Source of the DNA: Prosthecobacter sp.
Lineage (GTDB): Bacteria > Verrucomicrobiota > Verrucomicrobiia > Verrucomicrobiales > Verrucomicrobiaceae
Direction of reading: 5' to 3'
Assembly: GCA_017853885.1 (NCBI GenBank)
Contig: JAFMIR010000017.1
Span: forward strand, 1 to 64,000
Length of the DNA: 64,000 nt
Shown here: positions 40,700 through 49,350 of the stretch, piece after piece
How positions within the stretch are numbered: position 1 is the stretch's first letter
How the letters are laid out: the number at the start of each line of letters is the position of its first letter
The notes under the pieces: model-generated
The model's database searches: none
Seen by the model: the letters and a program-made list of their open reading frames with translations, nothing else
Told to the model about the DNA's origin: nothing
Position numbers and translations under genes: made by a program

Positions 40700-41695
40700 T
40701 CACCCCACCACACACGCATATGCCGCCGCGTTACTGCCCGGCATCGAAACCGCTACGGAGACTTTTTGTTCGCGGCTTTCGAGGGTGGCTAGCACGAGCT
40801 GGAGAGCTGTGGAGGCACCCATGCTCTCTCCGAGGATCTTTTTCGGGCTATGTACGGTATCAAAGGTCCGAGAGGACCATGCAGCTCTTTCGCACGCGTC
40901 GTGCTTCGCAATGCCGGTGCGGTCATCGATGAGAATGGAGGCCGCCGTGGCGAGCTGTGGCAGCTTTTTGCCCCGTTCCCTCCAAGTGTGATAGGCCAGC
41001 GGACCGATGATGTTTTCCATGCGTGGGCCACTGCCTTCAAGCGAGACAAGCAAAGCTCCCGCACCCTCGGAGGCGACATGATCTTCGTGGTAGTAGCTGA
41101 GCGCCTCGGCACTCAGCCAATCAGACTCCTCCGCACCAACGACGAGGCAATGATCACAAACACCACAGCGCAGCCAGACTTCGGCCATTTCGAGTGCCTG
41201 CATGATGGCATTAGCGTTCCCAAGGATTGTGCTCACCGCACCATCAACCCCAAGCAATGCCGCAATATGGGAAGCAGGCGCATTGAAGACCGTCTCGGGG
41301 AAAATAAGAGGGCTGGCCTGTGCAGGATTATCAAGCACCTCCTGGTAAAAGCGGCCGGTGTAGTTCACGCAGCCATTCATCATGACAAACAGGATGGCGA
41401 GCCGCGGCGGCGGGGTGCCGAAACCGGCGTCTTTCAGTGCTTCAAGGCTCGCCGCCGCCGCATAACGCGAGATCGGTGAAACACGGCGGAAGCGCGGATG
41501 ACGCACCTGCTTCTCCAATGGCGCAGGAGGCACGGTGCGCGCGCGGCAATCCCAAGTGCGCTCTCCCTTGGATCGCATGAGGTTCGTCACTGGCAGGGCC
41601 GCGCCCGCACGCACGACATGCAGCAGATCCTGCGCACTCCAGCCTGCGGGGCTCACCGCGCCAACGCCATTGAGGTGAAGACCCACCGCGCTCAT
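40700..41695 (-). CDS. Ketosynthase-like chain-length-factor partner (no active-site Cys)
   Basis: 331-residue thiolase-fold protein related to beta-ketoacyl synthases but shorter (usual about 400). The nucleophile region reads STILGNANAIM where an active ketosynthase has a Cys in a TACSS-like motif, so it cannot be a condensing enzyme by itself. The later HGTGT histidine motif is also not seen. This is the pattern of chain-length factors that pair with a true ketosynthase, as in type II polyketide and aryl-polyene systems. The start overlaps the stop of the upstream ketosynthase by 4 nt, so the two are coupled and probably form a heterodimer. Confidence 0.75.
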   Translation of the reverse strand: MSAVGLHLNGVGAVSPAGWSAQDLLHVVRAGAALPVTNLMRSKGERTWDCRARTVPPAPLEKQVRHPRFRRVSPISRYAAAASLEALKDAGFGTPPPRLAILFVMMNGCVNYTGRFYQEVLDNPAQASPLIFPETVFNAPASHIAALLGVDGAVSTILGNANAIMQALEMAEVWLRCGVCDHCLVVGAEESDWLSAEALSYYHEDHVASEGAGALLVSLEGSGPRMENIIGPLAYHTWRERGKKLPQLATAASILIDDRTGIAKHDACERAAWSSRTFDTVHSPKKILGESMGASTALQLVLATLESREQKVSVAVSMPGSNAAAYACVVG

Positions 41696-42909
41696 GAGGA
41701 CCTCCTTTTCATGACTAGCGTGGCGTTGGTGCCTCCAAAGCCGAAGGAATTCGTCAACGCGTGCTCCACCTTCGTGCGACGAAAAGTCCGCACGAGGTCA
41801 AACTGCACTGCGGGATCCACCTCGCGCACGTTGAGGCTCGCGGGCAGCCACTGGCCTTGCAGGGCCATGAGGCAGATGACGGCCTCCACCGCACCCGCGC
41901 CGCCGAGCAGATGACCCATCGCGGATTTCGTGGAGCTCACGGCGATGCGCGACACGGCCTCTCCCGCCCAGGCGGTGATGGCCTGCGCCTCCGCCACGTC
42001 GTTGAAAGGCGTGCCAGTGCCGTGCGAGTTGATGTAGTCGATGTCCGCAGGCGTGAGACCGGATTGCCGAGTGGCCTCGGCCATGGTGCGGATGGCCGCA
42101 TGACCCTGCGGATCCGGCTGCGTAAGGTGGTGGAGGTCTGTCGCCGTCGCATACCCGGTCACATCGGCCAGTGCCGTGCTTTGACGCGCGTTTTCGGCTT
42201 CCAAAAGCATCACCGCCGCGCCTTCGCCGAGCGCTAGACCATCACGCGCGGCATCGAACGGTCGCGGGATGCCGCTAGGAGCCAGCGCCTTGAGTGAATC
42301 AAAGCCCGCAAAGACCAGACGTGCCAGTGCATCGTAGCCACCCGCCAACACGCGCCTTGCCCGGCCGCTGCGGATCATCTCCACACCCCAACCGATCGCA
42401 TTCGCGCCGGAAGCACAGGCATTTGAGATGATGATGATCGGCCCTTGCCACCCGAACTCGGCGGCAAGGTCATTGATCTGGCGCTGCGGTTGGTAATGCT
42501 CAGCCAGCGAAAGCTGACGCAACTGTCGCTTGGAATCACGCACCGCATTTTCAAAGTAGGTCTCACCGAGCGACATCGCACCCGCGGAGGTGCCGATGAC
42601 CATTGCATCGATGCCATCGAGATTTGAACGCCCGCTTTGTGCCAGCGCCTCACCAATGGCCAACATGAGCATCTGCGTGCCGCGGCCCGCGTAGGCAGCT
42701 TTTTTCTTCAAAACAGGCTCTTTCGGCAGATCGACGATGCCGGCTGTTTTTGCCACCAAGCCATCCAGCTCGAACAAATCCTGCGGCACTGGCCTAAAGG
42801 CCATGCGATCCGCCTGAAATGCAGCCTCGTTAGCCAGCCAGCCGATGCCAAGCGGCGAGACAATACCCGCTCCGGTGATGGCAATGCGCTGGAGGTGGGA
42901 TGCGGGCAC
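41692..42909 (-). CDS. Beta-ketoacyl-ACP synthase (FabF-like)
   Basis: 405-residue condensing enzyme that extends acyl-ACP by two carbons. The catalytic triad is visible: Cys in SNACASGANAI, His in YINSHGTGTPFNDV, and the second His in MGHLLGGAGAVEAV. The N-terminus RIAITGAGIVSPLG is standard. It is followed by a Cys-less partner with a 4-nt overlap, unlike primary fatty-acid FabF, so it more likely belongs to a specialised lipid or aryl-polyene-like pathway. An adenylating ligase is divergent 83 bp away. No acyl carrier protein, ketoreductase or dehydratase is in the locus. Confidence 0.87.
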   Translation of the reverse strand: MPASHLQRIAITGAGIVSPLGIGWLANEAAFQADRMAFRPVPQDLFELDGLVAKTAGIVDLPKEPVLKKKAAYAGRGTQMLMLAIGEALAQSGRSNLDGIDAMVIGTSAGAMSLGETYFENAVRDSKRQLRQLSLAEHYQPQRQINDLAAEFGWQGPIIIISNACASGANAIGWGVEMIRSGRARRVLAGGYDALARLVFAGFDSLKALAPSGIPRPFDAARDGLALGEGAAVMLLEAENARQSTALADVTGYATATDLHHLTQPDPQGHAAIRTMAEATRQSGLTPADIDYINSHGTGTPFNDVAEAQAITAWAGEAVSRIAVSSTKSAMGHLLGGAGAVEAVICLMALQGQWLPASLNVREVDPAVQFDLVRTFRRTKVEHALTNSFGFGGTNATLVMKRRSS

Positions 42910-42992
42910 GGGAAAGAAAAAACAGGGATAAAGTCAACGCAGGTTGAAGTGCGGGCGGCAGGATTTACGCTCACACCTTGGGACTGCAAATC

Positions 42993-44141
42993 ATGTTTGG
43001 TGAACGATGGACACGCATTCAACGCGAACGCGGAGCGCTCGTAGCGGTGCATGCTCCAGACTTTACGCTGACCTTTGCGGAGCTGGATTCCCAAGCACGC
43101 GCCCTGAATCCTCAGGGGGATGTGTGGGTGGCCCAAGGTGACACGCCGGACATTCTTCGGACGACGCTCGCAGGATTGCTGCACGGTGTGCCAGTGCATT
43201 GGGTGGAGAAGGATCGCACGCGGCGCGTGCCCGCGATGCCGCCGCCAGTCGGCACAGCCTTTATCAAGCAAACCGTGGGCGGCTCCGGCGTCCGGCGCTG
43301 CCAATTTTTCACCTTTGAGCAAATCGCCGCCGATGTGGACCGGCTGCATGCGTTCTTTGATCTCGAAAATCGCGGTGTGGCCGTGGCAGCGATCTCCTGC
43401 GCCCATTCGTATGGCCTCACCATGACGGTTCTGCAGACGCTGCTACATGGCGTGCCGCTCTGCTGGGCACCGCAACCTTTTGCTCAGCCGCTCATGGACA
43501 CGCTGCGACCTCACGCTCGCGTCTTCCTGCCGGGCGTGCCGGCGATGTGGAAGGCTTGGCTGATGGGGCAGGTGCGTTTTGACAATGTCTCTCTGGCCAT
43601 CTCCGCGGGCTCCCCACTCACGCCGGAACTCGCTGCGATGGCTCGCGAGAAGCACGGCCTGCATCTACGCAATCTTTACGGCACCAGCGAGTGCGGTGCG
43701 ATCTCGTGCGACGAGATCTTGCTTCCCGGCATCGAAGCTCGAATCGGGCCGGAAGGCCGTTTGATGGTTGAAAGCAGCTCGGTAGGACTTGGTTACGATG
43801 AAACGCTGTCAGGCGAGGTTTTTGGCGAGGGTCGCTTTTTGACCTGCGATGCCGTTTCGATCGATGAAGATCATTTGAAGCTCCACGCAAGCCTCGGTCG
43901 CGGCATCAACGTCGCAGGGCGCAAGCTAAGCCCCGATGAGATCGCAGCCAAAATCCGTCTGGCGGGCGGTTTGAACGATGTGGAGGTCTTTGGTGCGCCC
44001 AGCCGCGATCCCGAGCGCGGTCAGGACATCGTCGCCCGAGTGCCGCTGCCTGCGTCAGAGATCACCGTTGCCTTCAAAACCCAAGCCTGTGCCGCTCTTG
44101 CACCGTGGGAGGTGCCACGCCGGTGGATCGGTTCGTCATGA
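42993..44141 (+). CDS. AMP-dependent acyl-CoA/ACP ligase-like protein
   Basis: Adenylate-forming enzyme of 382 residues, shorter than a full acyl-CoA synthetase (about 500). The core motif NLYGTSECGAISCDE corresponds to the A5 region (YGxTE), and the hinge DHLKLHASLGRGINVAGRKLSPDEI to A8 followed by the C-terminal subdomain. The phosphate loop TVGGSGVRR replaces the usual TSGTTGxPK and ends without the expected Pro-Lys. Small ligases of this form occur in aryl-polyene loci, where they activate the aromatic starter. The first ATG at 42993 is used rather than a TTG 15 bp earlier. It is divergent from the ketosynthase pair and coupled by 4 nt to the next gene. Confidence 0.75.
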   Translation: MFGERWTRIQRERGALVAVHAPDFTLTFAELDSQARALNPQGDVWVAQGDTPDILRTTLAGLLHGVPVHWVEKDRTRRVPAMPPPVGTAFIKQTVGGSGVRRCQFFTFEQIAADVDRLHAFFDLENRGVAVAAISCAHSYGLTMTVLQTLLHGVPLCWAPQPFAQPLMDTLRPHARVFLPGVPAMWKAWLMGQVRFDNVSLAISAGSPLTPELAAMAREKHGLHLRNLYGTSECGAISCDEILLPGIEARIGPEGRLMVESSSVGLGYDETLSGEVFGEGRFLTCDAVSIDEDHLKLHASLGRGINVAGRKLSPDEIAAKIRLAGGLNDVEVFGAPSRDPERGQDIVARVPLPASEITVAFKTQACAALAPWEVPRRWIGSS

Positions 44142-44848
44142 AAATCGATATGATACTCTTGTCAGCGATTGCCTTGCTGACCATCTCGAACCGCGCTTGG
44201 GCCCATCCTGCTGATCAAAGCGAGATGACGGTGAAACCTGCACCACATGAACTGGAGGCGCGGTTTACCTTCAATCTTCTCACCGTGACGAAGATGATCC
44301 GCGTGGATGCGGACGGCGATGGGAAGCTGGCCTTTGATGAGCTGAAGGCTGCGGAACCGGCGCTGACGGATTACTTGAACCAGCAGGTGAAACTCGAAGT
44401 GAACCAAAAACCTTCTGCGTGGGGCTCGAAGGTGCGCTTTGACTACCTGTGGCCGAACGCGGCTGCAACGCCGCCGATGCCGGAGGTGGAGTATGCTGCA
44501 CGCTATGTGGATGTGACTTTCACGCTGCCGCTAGAAAAGCTGCTGGAGGACTTCTGGATCACGTTTGAAATCTTCGAGCAAACGGGCACGATGCAAACCA
44601 TCCGTGGGATGTTTCATCAGAACGGTGAGGTTCTAGAGGTGCCGTTCAGTTTTCAAGAGCCGGAGTACACTTACGACACCGGTTTCGCGGAAGATCCGTT
44701 TGTGCAGGAAGCGGAGAAAAAGGCGCGCGAGCAGGCAGTGAACCCTGCGGAGACCGCATCGATGAAGACGGGGTGGTGGCTCACGCTGCCGCTGCTCGTG
44801 CTTCTCGTGCTTTGGCGCAGCAAAGCCGCACGCCATCGGCGCACATAG
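44138..44848 (+). CDS. Exported EF-hand-containing, C-terminally anchored protein
   Basis: 236-residue envelope protein with a signal peptide of about 21 residues (ending AWAHP). RVDADGDGKLAFDEL at about 55-70 is a clear EF-hand calcium loop. A beta-rich region of about 120 residues follows. Residues 211-228 form a membrane helix (WWLTLPLLVLLVLW) followed by Arg and Lys, so the protein is probably anchored with its bulk outside the cytoplasm. Family not recognised. The start overlaps the ligase stop by 4 nt (ATGA), linking it to the ketosynthase locus. Its 3' end overlaps the convergent MBL-fold gene by 68 bp. Confidence 0.7.
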   Translation: MKIDMILLSAIALLTISNRAWAHPADQSEMTVKPAPHELEARFTFNLLTVTKMIRVDADGDGKLAFDELKAAEPALTDYLNQQVKLEVNQKPSAWGSKVRFDYLWPNAAATPPMPEVEYAARYVDVTFTLPLEKLLEDFWITFEIFEQTGTMQTIRGMFHQNGEVLEVPFSFQEPEYTYDTGFAEDPFVQEAEKKAREQAVNPAETASMKTGWWLTLPLLVLLVLWRSKAARHRRT

Positions 44849-45689
44849 CGGTGCTGTTCGAGTCCTCGCACTTCTGCCACTGCTCGGCAGTGAGCCCGTC
44901 ACGCAGCGCGATGACATGCTCCGCCTCACGGTAATGCTGACGAATCAGCTCCTCACTCCATCCAGCGGCCACCCAGGCGTCCACGCGGGCATGCACCTCG
45001 GCGATGCGTTCACGGTAAGCCTGCAAATGCGCGGTCACATCCTGCACGGGGCCAAAGTGCGTGAGGTAGAGCGTCTTGAAATTCGCCGCGAGCAGGCGAT
45101 CCACGGAAATACGATACGCATCGGGATCGAACTGCGGCGGCGCGGCGGTGACGCTGAGGTAATTTGTTCCTTCGAGGCGTAGCCCTGCTGTGTCGCCAGT
45201 GAAGCAGATGTCATCGACGATGAAGGCATGATGATGCCGCGCATGCCCCGGCGTGTCCCACGCGGTGATGCGGATGTCACCATGCTTGACGCTCTCGCCA
45301 TCCTGCAACGCGATCACTTTGTCCGCCGGAGCGGGCAACATCTCGCCCCAGAGCGTGTCCATCTGATCGCCATAAACCATGCGGGCGCTGCTCATGAGCT
45401 TCGAGGGATCAATCAAATGCCTCGCCGCATGCGGATGGCAGTAGATGGTGGCTCCGTTTTGCGCGAACCAGCCCGCGGCACCAGCGTGATCGAGATGAAT
45501 GTGGGTGACGAAGACCTTCGCGATGGCTTTTTCATCGACGCCATGCGCACGCAGAGCCTCACGCAACACTGGCAAAGTGGAGCCGGGGCCGGTTTCGATG
45601 AGCGCGAGCTCGCCGGCGCTCTCGACGAGGTAGGAGGCTATGAGGCCAGGTGTGCTGCAAAAACGGAGATCGAGGGTGGTGATGCGCAT
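44781..45689 (-). CDS. MBL-fold metallohydrolase
   Basis: 302-residue metallo-beta-lactamase-fold hydrolase, no signal peptide. Metal ligands are visible: THIHLDHAG (HxHxDH), the histidine in YCHPHAARHL or DTPGHARHHH, and the aspartate of CFTGDTAGL, with a final histidine in YLTHFGPVQ. Members act on thioesters, lactones, phosphodiesters or glutathione adducts; no choice can be made. It starts 5 bp after the stop of the secreted hydrolase upstream on the same strand, so the two are co-transcribed. The last 23 codons lie antisense to the end of the EF-hand gene. Confidence 0.85.
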   Translation of the reverse strand: MRITTLDLRFCSTPGLIASYLVESAGELALIETGPGSTLPVLREALRAHGVDEKAIAKVFVTHIHLDHAGAAGWFAQNGATIYCHPHAARHLIDPSKLMSSARMVYGDQMDTLWGEMLPAPADKVIALQDGESVKHGDIRITAWDTPGHARHHHAFIVDDICFTGDTAGLRLEGTNYLSVTAAPPQFDPDAYRISVDRLLAANFKTLYLTHFGPVQDVTAHLQAYRERIAEVHARVDAWVAAGWSEELIRQHYREAEHVIALRDGLTAEQWQKCEDSNSTAMCADGVRLCCAKAREARAAAA

Positions 45690-45694
45690 GGAGC

Positions 45695-46747
45695 TCACTT
45701 CTCCGACTTCGGTGCTATGGGCATGAGGTTTTTATCGCAATCTGGATCCTGCGGCACGGCAGAGCCGATTTGATCGACGGGCTGCGTAAAAAGATACTTC
45801 CACACAGCCTCATGCAGATAGCTTCCGTCAGCGGCTTTCGGCGAGGCGCCACCCGGCACCACACAGGAGTGCGCCCGTTTGTCATCTCCCTTCACATCCG
45901 CATCGGTGGTGAGGCGGCGCGTGTTTTGATACGGCGGTTTCACCTGGTCGACATTCACGATGGGGCCAAAGGCATGCAATCCGAGCAGCTCCCACGAACG
46001 GCAGTAATGATCGCCGCTCCAGCCGCTGTCGAGCACATGAGAGAAGCCGAAAAAGCGGTTCGCCGATGTGGCGGAGGGCAGCGCCTGCCACTGTTCATAT
46101 TGATCACGCGGACCACAGAACATGACGACGCGGTCCACGGCCTGGTGCTTTGCAAAACGAGCTGCGGTGGTGCTGCCGTGCGAACTGCCGGAGATGATCA
46201 CCTTGCTCCAATCGAGGCCTTTGCCATCGGCAGCGATGAACTGCTCCCACTTGCCCTCGGGATTGTTTTTCGAAAGCCACTTCACGAATTGGAATGAGCG
46301 CTCCATCATGCCATCGGGCTTCGGAATCTCGACGAGCGGGCTGAAGTCCTCGCCGGTGGCCGCTTCGAGGCGGATGTGCCCGTTTTGCTGGCCATCGGCA
46401 CCGGGAGAGGAGTTGCCAAACTTGCCGAACCAGCCATTCGCATAATGAACGCGGATGGCGTGGAGGCCGTATCGGTTCACGCGCTCGAAAAGACCAGCGC
46501 TGTGGCCCATGAGCCAGATGACGAGCTTGCCCTTCGCCTTCACACGAGTATCCACGCTGGCATGCTGCAGGTCAGCGGGCTTACCTTTGGACTCAAAGAC
46601 GAAGTCAATCTCCGGATGCGATGTCGCGCGAGAATCGATCTCGCTGGCACGAGCGGTTAGCTCAAAGCGCTGGCCCTTTTCCTGTGCAAGAGTGAGCGAG
46701 GGAAACAGCGCCAACAGGAGCAGCGGAAGGCTGTGGAGGGTTTTCAT
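45695..46747 (-). CDS. Secreted alpha/beta hydrolase-like protein
   Basis: 350-residue exported protein with a 21-residue signal peptide (ending LTLAQ). An alpha/beta-hydrolase fold is suggested by the nucleophile elbow GSSHGS in SKVIISGSSHGSTTAARF and preceding strands LVIWLMGHSAG. Candidate catalytic histidines are seen in SYLHEAV near the C-terminus. The family resembles BPSS1187-type hydrolases known from environmental bacteria; function unknown. It lies in a minus-strand run with a bestrophin upstream (4-nt overlap, 46744-46747) and the MBL-fold gene downstream. Confidence 0.7.
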   Translation of the reverse strand: MKTLHSLPLLLLALFPSLTLAQEKGQRFELTARASEIDSRATSHPEIDFVFESKGKPADLQHASVDTRVKAKGKLVIWLMGHSAGLFERVNRYGLHAIRVHYANGWFGKFGNSSPGADGQQNGHIRLEAATGEDFSPLVEIPKPDGMMERSFQFVKWLSKNNPEGKWEQFIAADGKGLDWSKVIISGSSHGSTTAARFAKHQAVDRVVMFCGPRDQYEQWQALPSATSANRFFGFSHVLDSGWSGDHYCRSWELLGLHAFGPIVNVDQVKPPYQNTRRLTTDADVKGDDKRAHSCVVPGGASPKAADGSYLHEAVWKYLFTQPVDQIGSAVPQDPDCDKNLMPIAPKSEK

Positions 46748-47619
46748 GGTTGAGAGAGGATTTCGGTCAGGTTGGCGCGGATCGTATCACTGATGGCATC
46801 GGTGGGCAGGTCGTTCGCCTCGCGGCCAAACGGGTCTTCGATTTCTTCGGCGATGACTTCAATGGAGGCAAAAGCATAGAACACAAAGGTCACGACTGGC
46901 ACTGCCCAGTAGCTGTAGTCGAGCACAAAGCCCACCGGCATCGTGAAGACATAAATGAAGATGATTTTCTTCAGGAAGAGACTGTAAGCATACGGGATGG
47001 GCGTCTTCTTGACACGCTCGCAGGCGCCGAGATTCTCCGCAAAGGATTGCAGTTCGGCATTGAGCACGATGAGCTGCTCGCCGGATATCACGCCGGAGCG
47101 ATACAGGCGGGTGACTTCGACAAAGAGGGCCTTCAGGATCTGATTCGGCACATGCGAGACCTTCGCGTAGTAGGCGGCGTCATATGGACCGGCGGCGGAA
47201 AGCTTGTGCACGTCCACGCCTTTGCGCAGGTGCTCCTTCGAGGCCTCGATGAAGTTCTGAATGAGCGTGCGGAAGAGATCGCGCTCGGCCTGCGCATCAG
47301 CCGGGAGGAACGCGTTGAGCTTGAGGGCTAGGTTCCGCGAGTTGTTAACGAAGCTGCCCCACAGTTTGCGGCCCTCCCACCAGCGCTCGTAGGCTGTGTT
47401 GGTTCGGAAGATGAGCATCATCGAGAGCACAAAACCCACGAGCGAGTGCACCAGCGTGGAGTTTTTGAAAGTGACGTGCAGGTAATCATTCTCAATCCAC
47501 GCCACCAAGCCCGTGTAAGCCGCCACGGCGATCATACCGGGCAGCAGCACACGAAACGAATCGCTGCGGTGAAAGGCGAAGATGAGCTTCCACCAGTCCT
47601 TGGGATTGTAGGTGATCAT
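46744..47619 (-). CDS. Bestrophin-family anion channel
   Basis: 291-residue membrane protein of the bestrophin / UPF0187 family, which form pentameric anion channels. Four hydrophobic segments (about 22-42, 48-68, 195-215 and 218-240) bracket a charged cytoplasmic region. Family-typical stretches are FRTNTAYERWWEGRKLWGSF after the second helix and IEVIAEEIEDPFGREANDLP near the end. The start at 47619 begins the standard MITYNPKDWW N-terminus; a longer in-frame extension lacks family features. Its stop overlaps the start of the secreted hydrolase by 4 nt. Confidence 0.88.
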   Translation of the reverse strand: MITYNPKDWWKLIFAFHRSDSFRVLLPGMIAVAAYTGLVAWIENDYLHVTFKNSTLVHSLVGFVLSMMLIFRTNTAYERWWEGRKLWGSFVNNSRNLALKLNAFLPADAQAERDLFRTLIQNFIEASKEHLRKGVDVHKLSAAGPYDAAYYAKVSHVPNQILKALFVEVTRLYRSGVISGEQLIVLNAELQSFAENLGACERVKKTPIPYAYSLFLKKIIFIYVFTMPVGFVLDYSYWAVPVVTFVFYAFASIEVIAEEIEDPFGREANDLPTDAISDTIRANLTEILSQP

Positions 47620-47694
47620 GAAGAGCCTGCTTTTCCGGGAGGAGCGGCACAGTGTCAAGAATACGGCGTGCATCCGAAAGAGCGAGACGAGGCC

Positions 47695-48807
47695 TCACCC
47701 ATCCCGATGGGTCGGCACAGGTTTGCCGGGGCGGAAATGCTCTTCGTGCTCCAAAGTGGCCTGCAGGCCGAAGAAGCCGTTTTTCACCTGATCGAGCGCG
47801 GCTTTCACCGATTCCATCAGCGATGCCGGATCGGCCTCGGCACGCAGATTGATGATGAGCTGGCCGCCGGTGGTCGGTTCGTCGAGTTCCATGCCGAGCT
47901 CGGCGATGGAGTCGCTGCGCACGAGATGGATGCTCGCCAGCTCGCCCGCGATGCCGTCGTCGGGACTGAAGGTCATCTTGAAATGCGCGATCTCGGCACC
48001 TGCCACCTGCAATCGGCCCTGCACGTTGGTGGCGAGCTTTTTGAGGAAGGCGTTCGCATCGAACTCATCGTCTGATTTGAGCGAAACGGTGGCATTCAGC
48101 CAGCCGAGTAAGGCCTCGCCCTCGGCATAGACTTCGTAATCGACGGCCATCGGATTGCGCCGCGCCTGTTCGCCGCTCATGAGCGCGCTGAAAAGCTCGT
48201 CGAGACCGGTTTCCTGCCGAGGCGAGGCCGTCACGATCTTCGCCAGCGGGAATTCCTTCGCCAAAACAGCGCGCAATTGCTCGCGCTGGGTTTCATCAAG
48301 CAGATCGCTTTTGCTGATGACGATGATGTCCGCTTCTTCGAGCTGTTTTTTGAAGATGTAAGAAACCTTCGACGAGAAAGTGCCGCCGGCGTCGAGGCCA
48401 AAAACACGTCGTGCCCGCACCGGATCGACCAGCACGGCCAGCGGCGCGATGGTGAAGGCATCACCATACATGCGGCGCAGCGGATACGTGACCGTAGCGA
48501 CAAGATCCGTGCAGCTCCCCACCGGCTCCGCGATAAACACCTCGGGCTTCGTTGCATTCGTAAGCTTGCTAGCGGCATCAACCAGCGTGTTGAAGCGGCA
48601 GCAGAAGCACCCGCCCGCGATTTCCTCCGTGGCATAACCTTGGCCGCGCAGCAGTTTCGTATCCACCAGACCTCCCGCTTGGTCATTCGTGATGAGGCCG
48701 ACCTTCAGCCCTTGGTCGCTGAGATGCTTTGCTAGGCGACCAACGGTGGTTGTTTTACCGGCTCCGAGGAAGCCGCCGATCATAATGTAGCGCGCGGGTT
48801 GGGACAT
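47695..48807 (-). CDS. CobW/G3E-family GTP-binding protein
   Basis: 370-residue P-loop GTPase of the G3E group (CobW, UreG, HypB relatives), typically a metal chaperone. Walker A is GGFLGAGKTTT (11-21), followed by the metal-binding GGCFCCRF (CxCC) near residue 68, the Walker B region EVFIAEPVGSCTD and the guanine-specificity motif ISKSDL. The C-terminal 150 residues differ from classic CobW and lack a histidine-rich tail. The metal (Zn, Co or other) cannot be read, and no Zur-type site was recognised upstream. The neighbour bestrophin is 75 bp downstream on the same strand. Confidence 0.87.
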   Translation of the reverse strand: MSQPARYIMIGGFLGAGKTTTVGRLAKHLSDQGLKVGLITNDQAGGLVDTKLLRGQGYATEEIAGGCFCCRFNTLVDAASKLTNATKPEVFIAEPVGSCTDLVATVTYPLRRMYGDAFTIAPLAVLVDPVRARRVFGLDAGGTFSSKVSYIFKKQLEEADIIVISKSDLLDETQREQLRAVLAKEFPLAKIVTASPRQETGLDELFSALMSGEQARRNPMAVDYEVYAEGEALLGWLNATVSLKSDDEFDANAFLKKLATNVQGRLQVAGAEIAHFKMTFSPDDGIAGELASIHLVRSDSIAELGMELDEPTTGGQLIINLRAEADPASLMESVKAALDQVKNGFFGLQATLEHEEHFRPGKPVPTHRDG

Positions 48808-48939
48808 GGGGCTTTGGTATTCGCTGGTTGTTCCCAGTGAACAAGCGGCATCTGCAGTTCTTGCGTGGAAAACCCATTGGATAACTTCCTGCCGCGTTGG
48901 CCGCTTGACCTTTCGCTACTCGCCCGCTCAGCTCTTCCC

Positions 48940-49350
48940 ATGCTTTCATTCCTATTCAACACCTTGTTCTGGCGTGTTGCTGTCCTTATCTGGGGCGGAG
49001 TGCTGTATTGGCTCTCGTCCCAGCCGAGCATCGCACTGCCGGGTGGGTTTCCCGGCATCGACAAGGTCGAGCATGTGACTTACTTCACGTTGGGCGGGAT
49101 GGGCTTCCTACTGGCTTTTCGGCTAGCCGGGCGGATGCAGGGCAAAACGGCGGCCATCATGCTCACCGTATTGTTTTGCTCGTTCGTTGGCATTTTGGAC
49201 GAGTGGCATCAACTCCACGTTCCCGGACGCACCGGCGGCGATGTATGGGACTGGCTCGCGGACACGCTGGGTGGCTTTTTAGGTGCTCACGCAGCTTTTT
49301 GGGCGCAACGGCGGCTCACTTCTGTGTCCACCAAAGCAAGACCGCGGTGA
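48940..49350 (+). CDS. VanZ-family membrane protein
   Basis: Small membrane protein of 136 residues related to VanZ, linked in some bacteria to teicoplanin resistance but of unknown general function. Four helices: about 7-24, 43-62, 70-86 and 108-124. Family signatures are KVEHVTYFTLGGMGF and the ILDEWHQLHVPGRTGGDVWDWLADTLGG segment with conserved Asp-Glu-x-His. The ATG at 48940 is preferred; a GTG at 48865 would add 25 non-conserved residues. The end overlaps the 3' end of nuoH by 35 bp on the other strand. Confidence 0.85.
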   Translation: MLSFLFNTLFWRVAVLIWGGVLYWLSSQPSIALPGGFPGIDKVEHVTYFTLGGMGFLLAFRLAGRMQGKTAAIMLTVLFCSFVGILDEWHQLHVPGRTGGDVWDWLADTLGGFLGAHAAFWAQRRLTSVSTKARPR

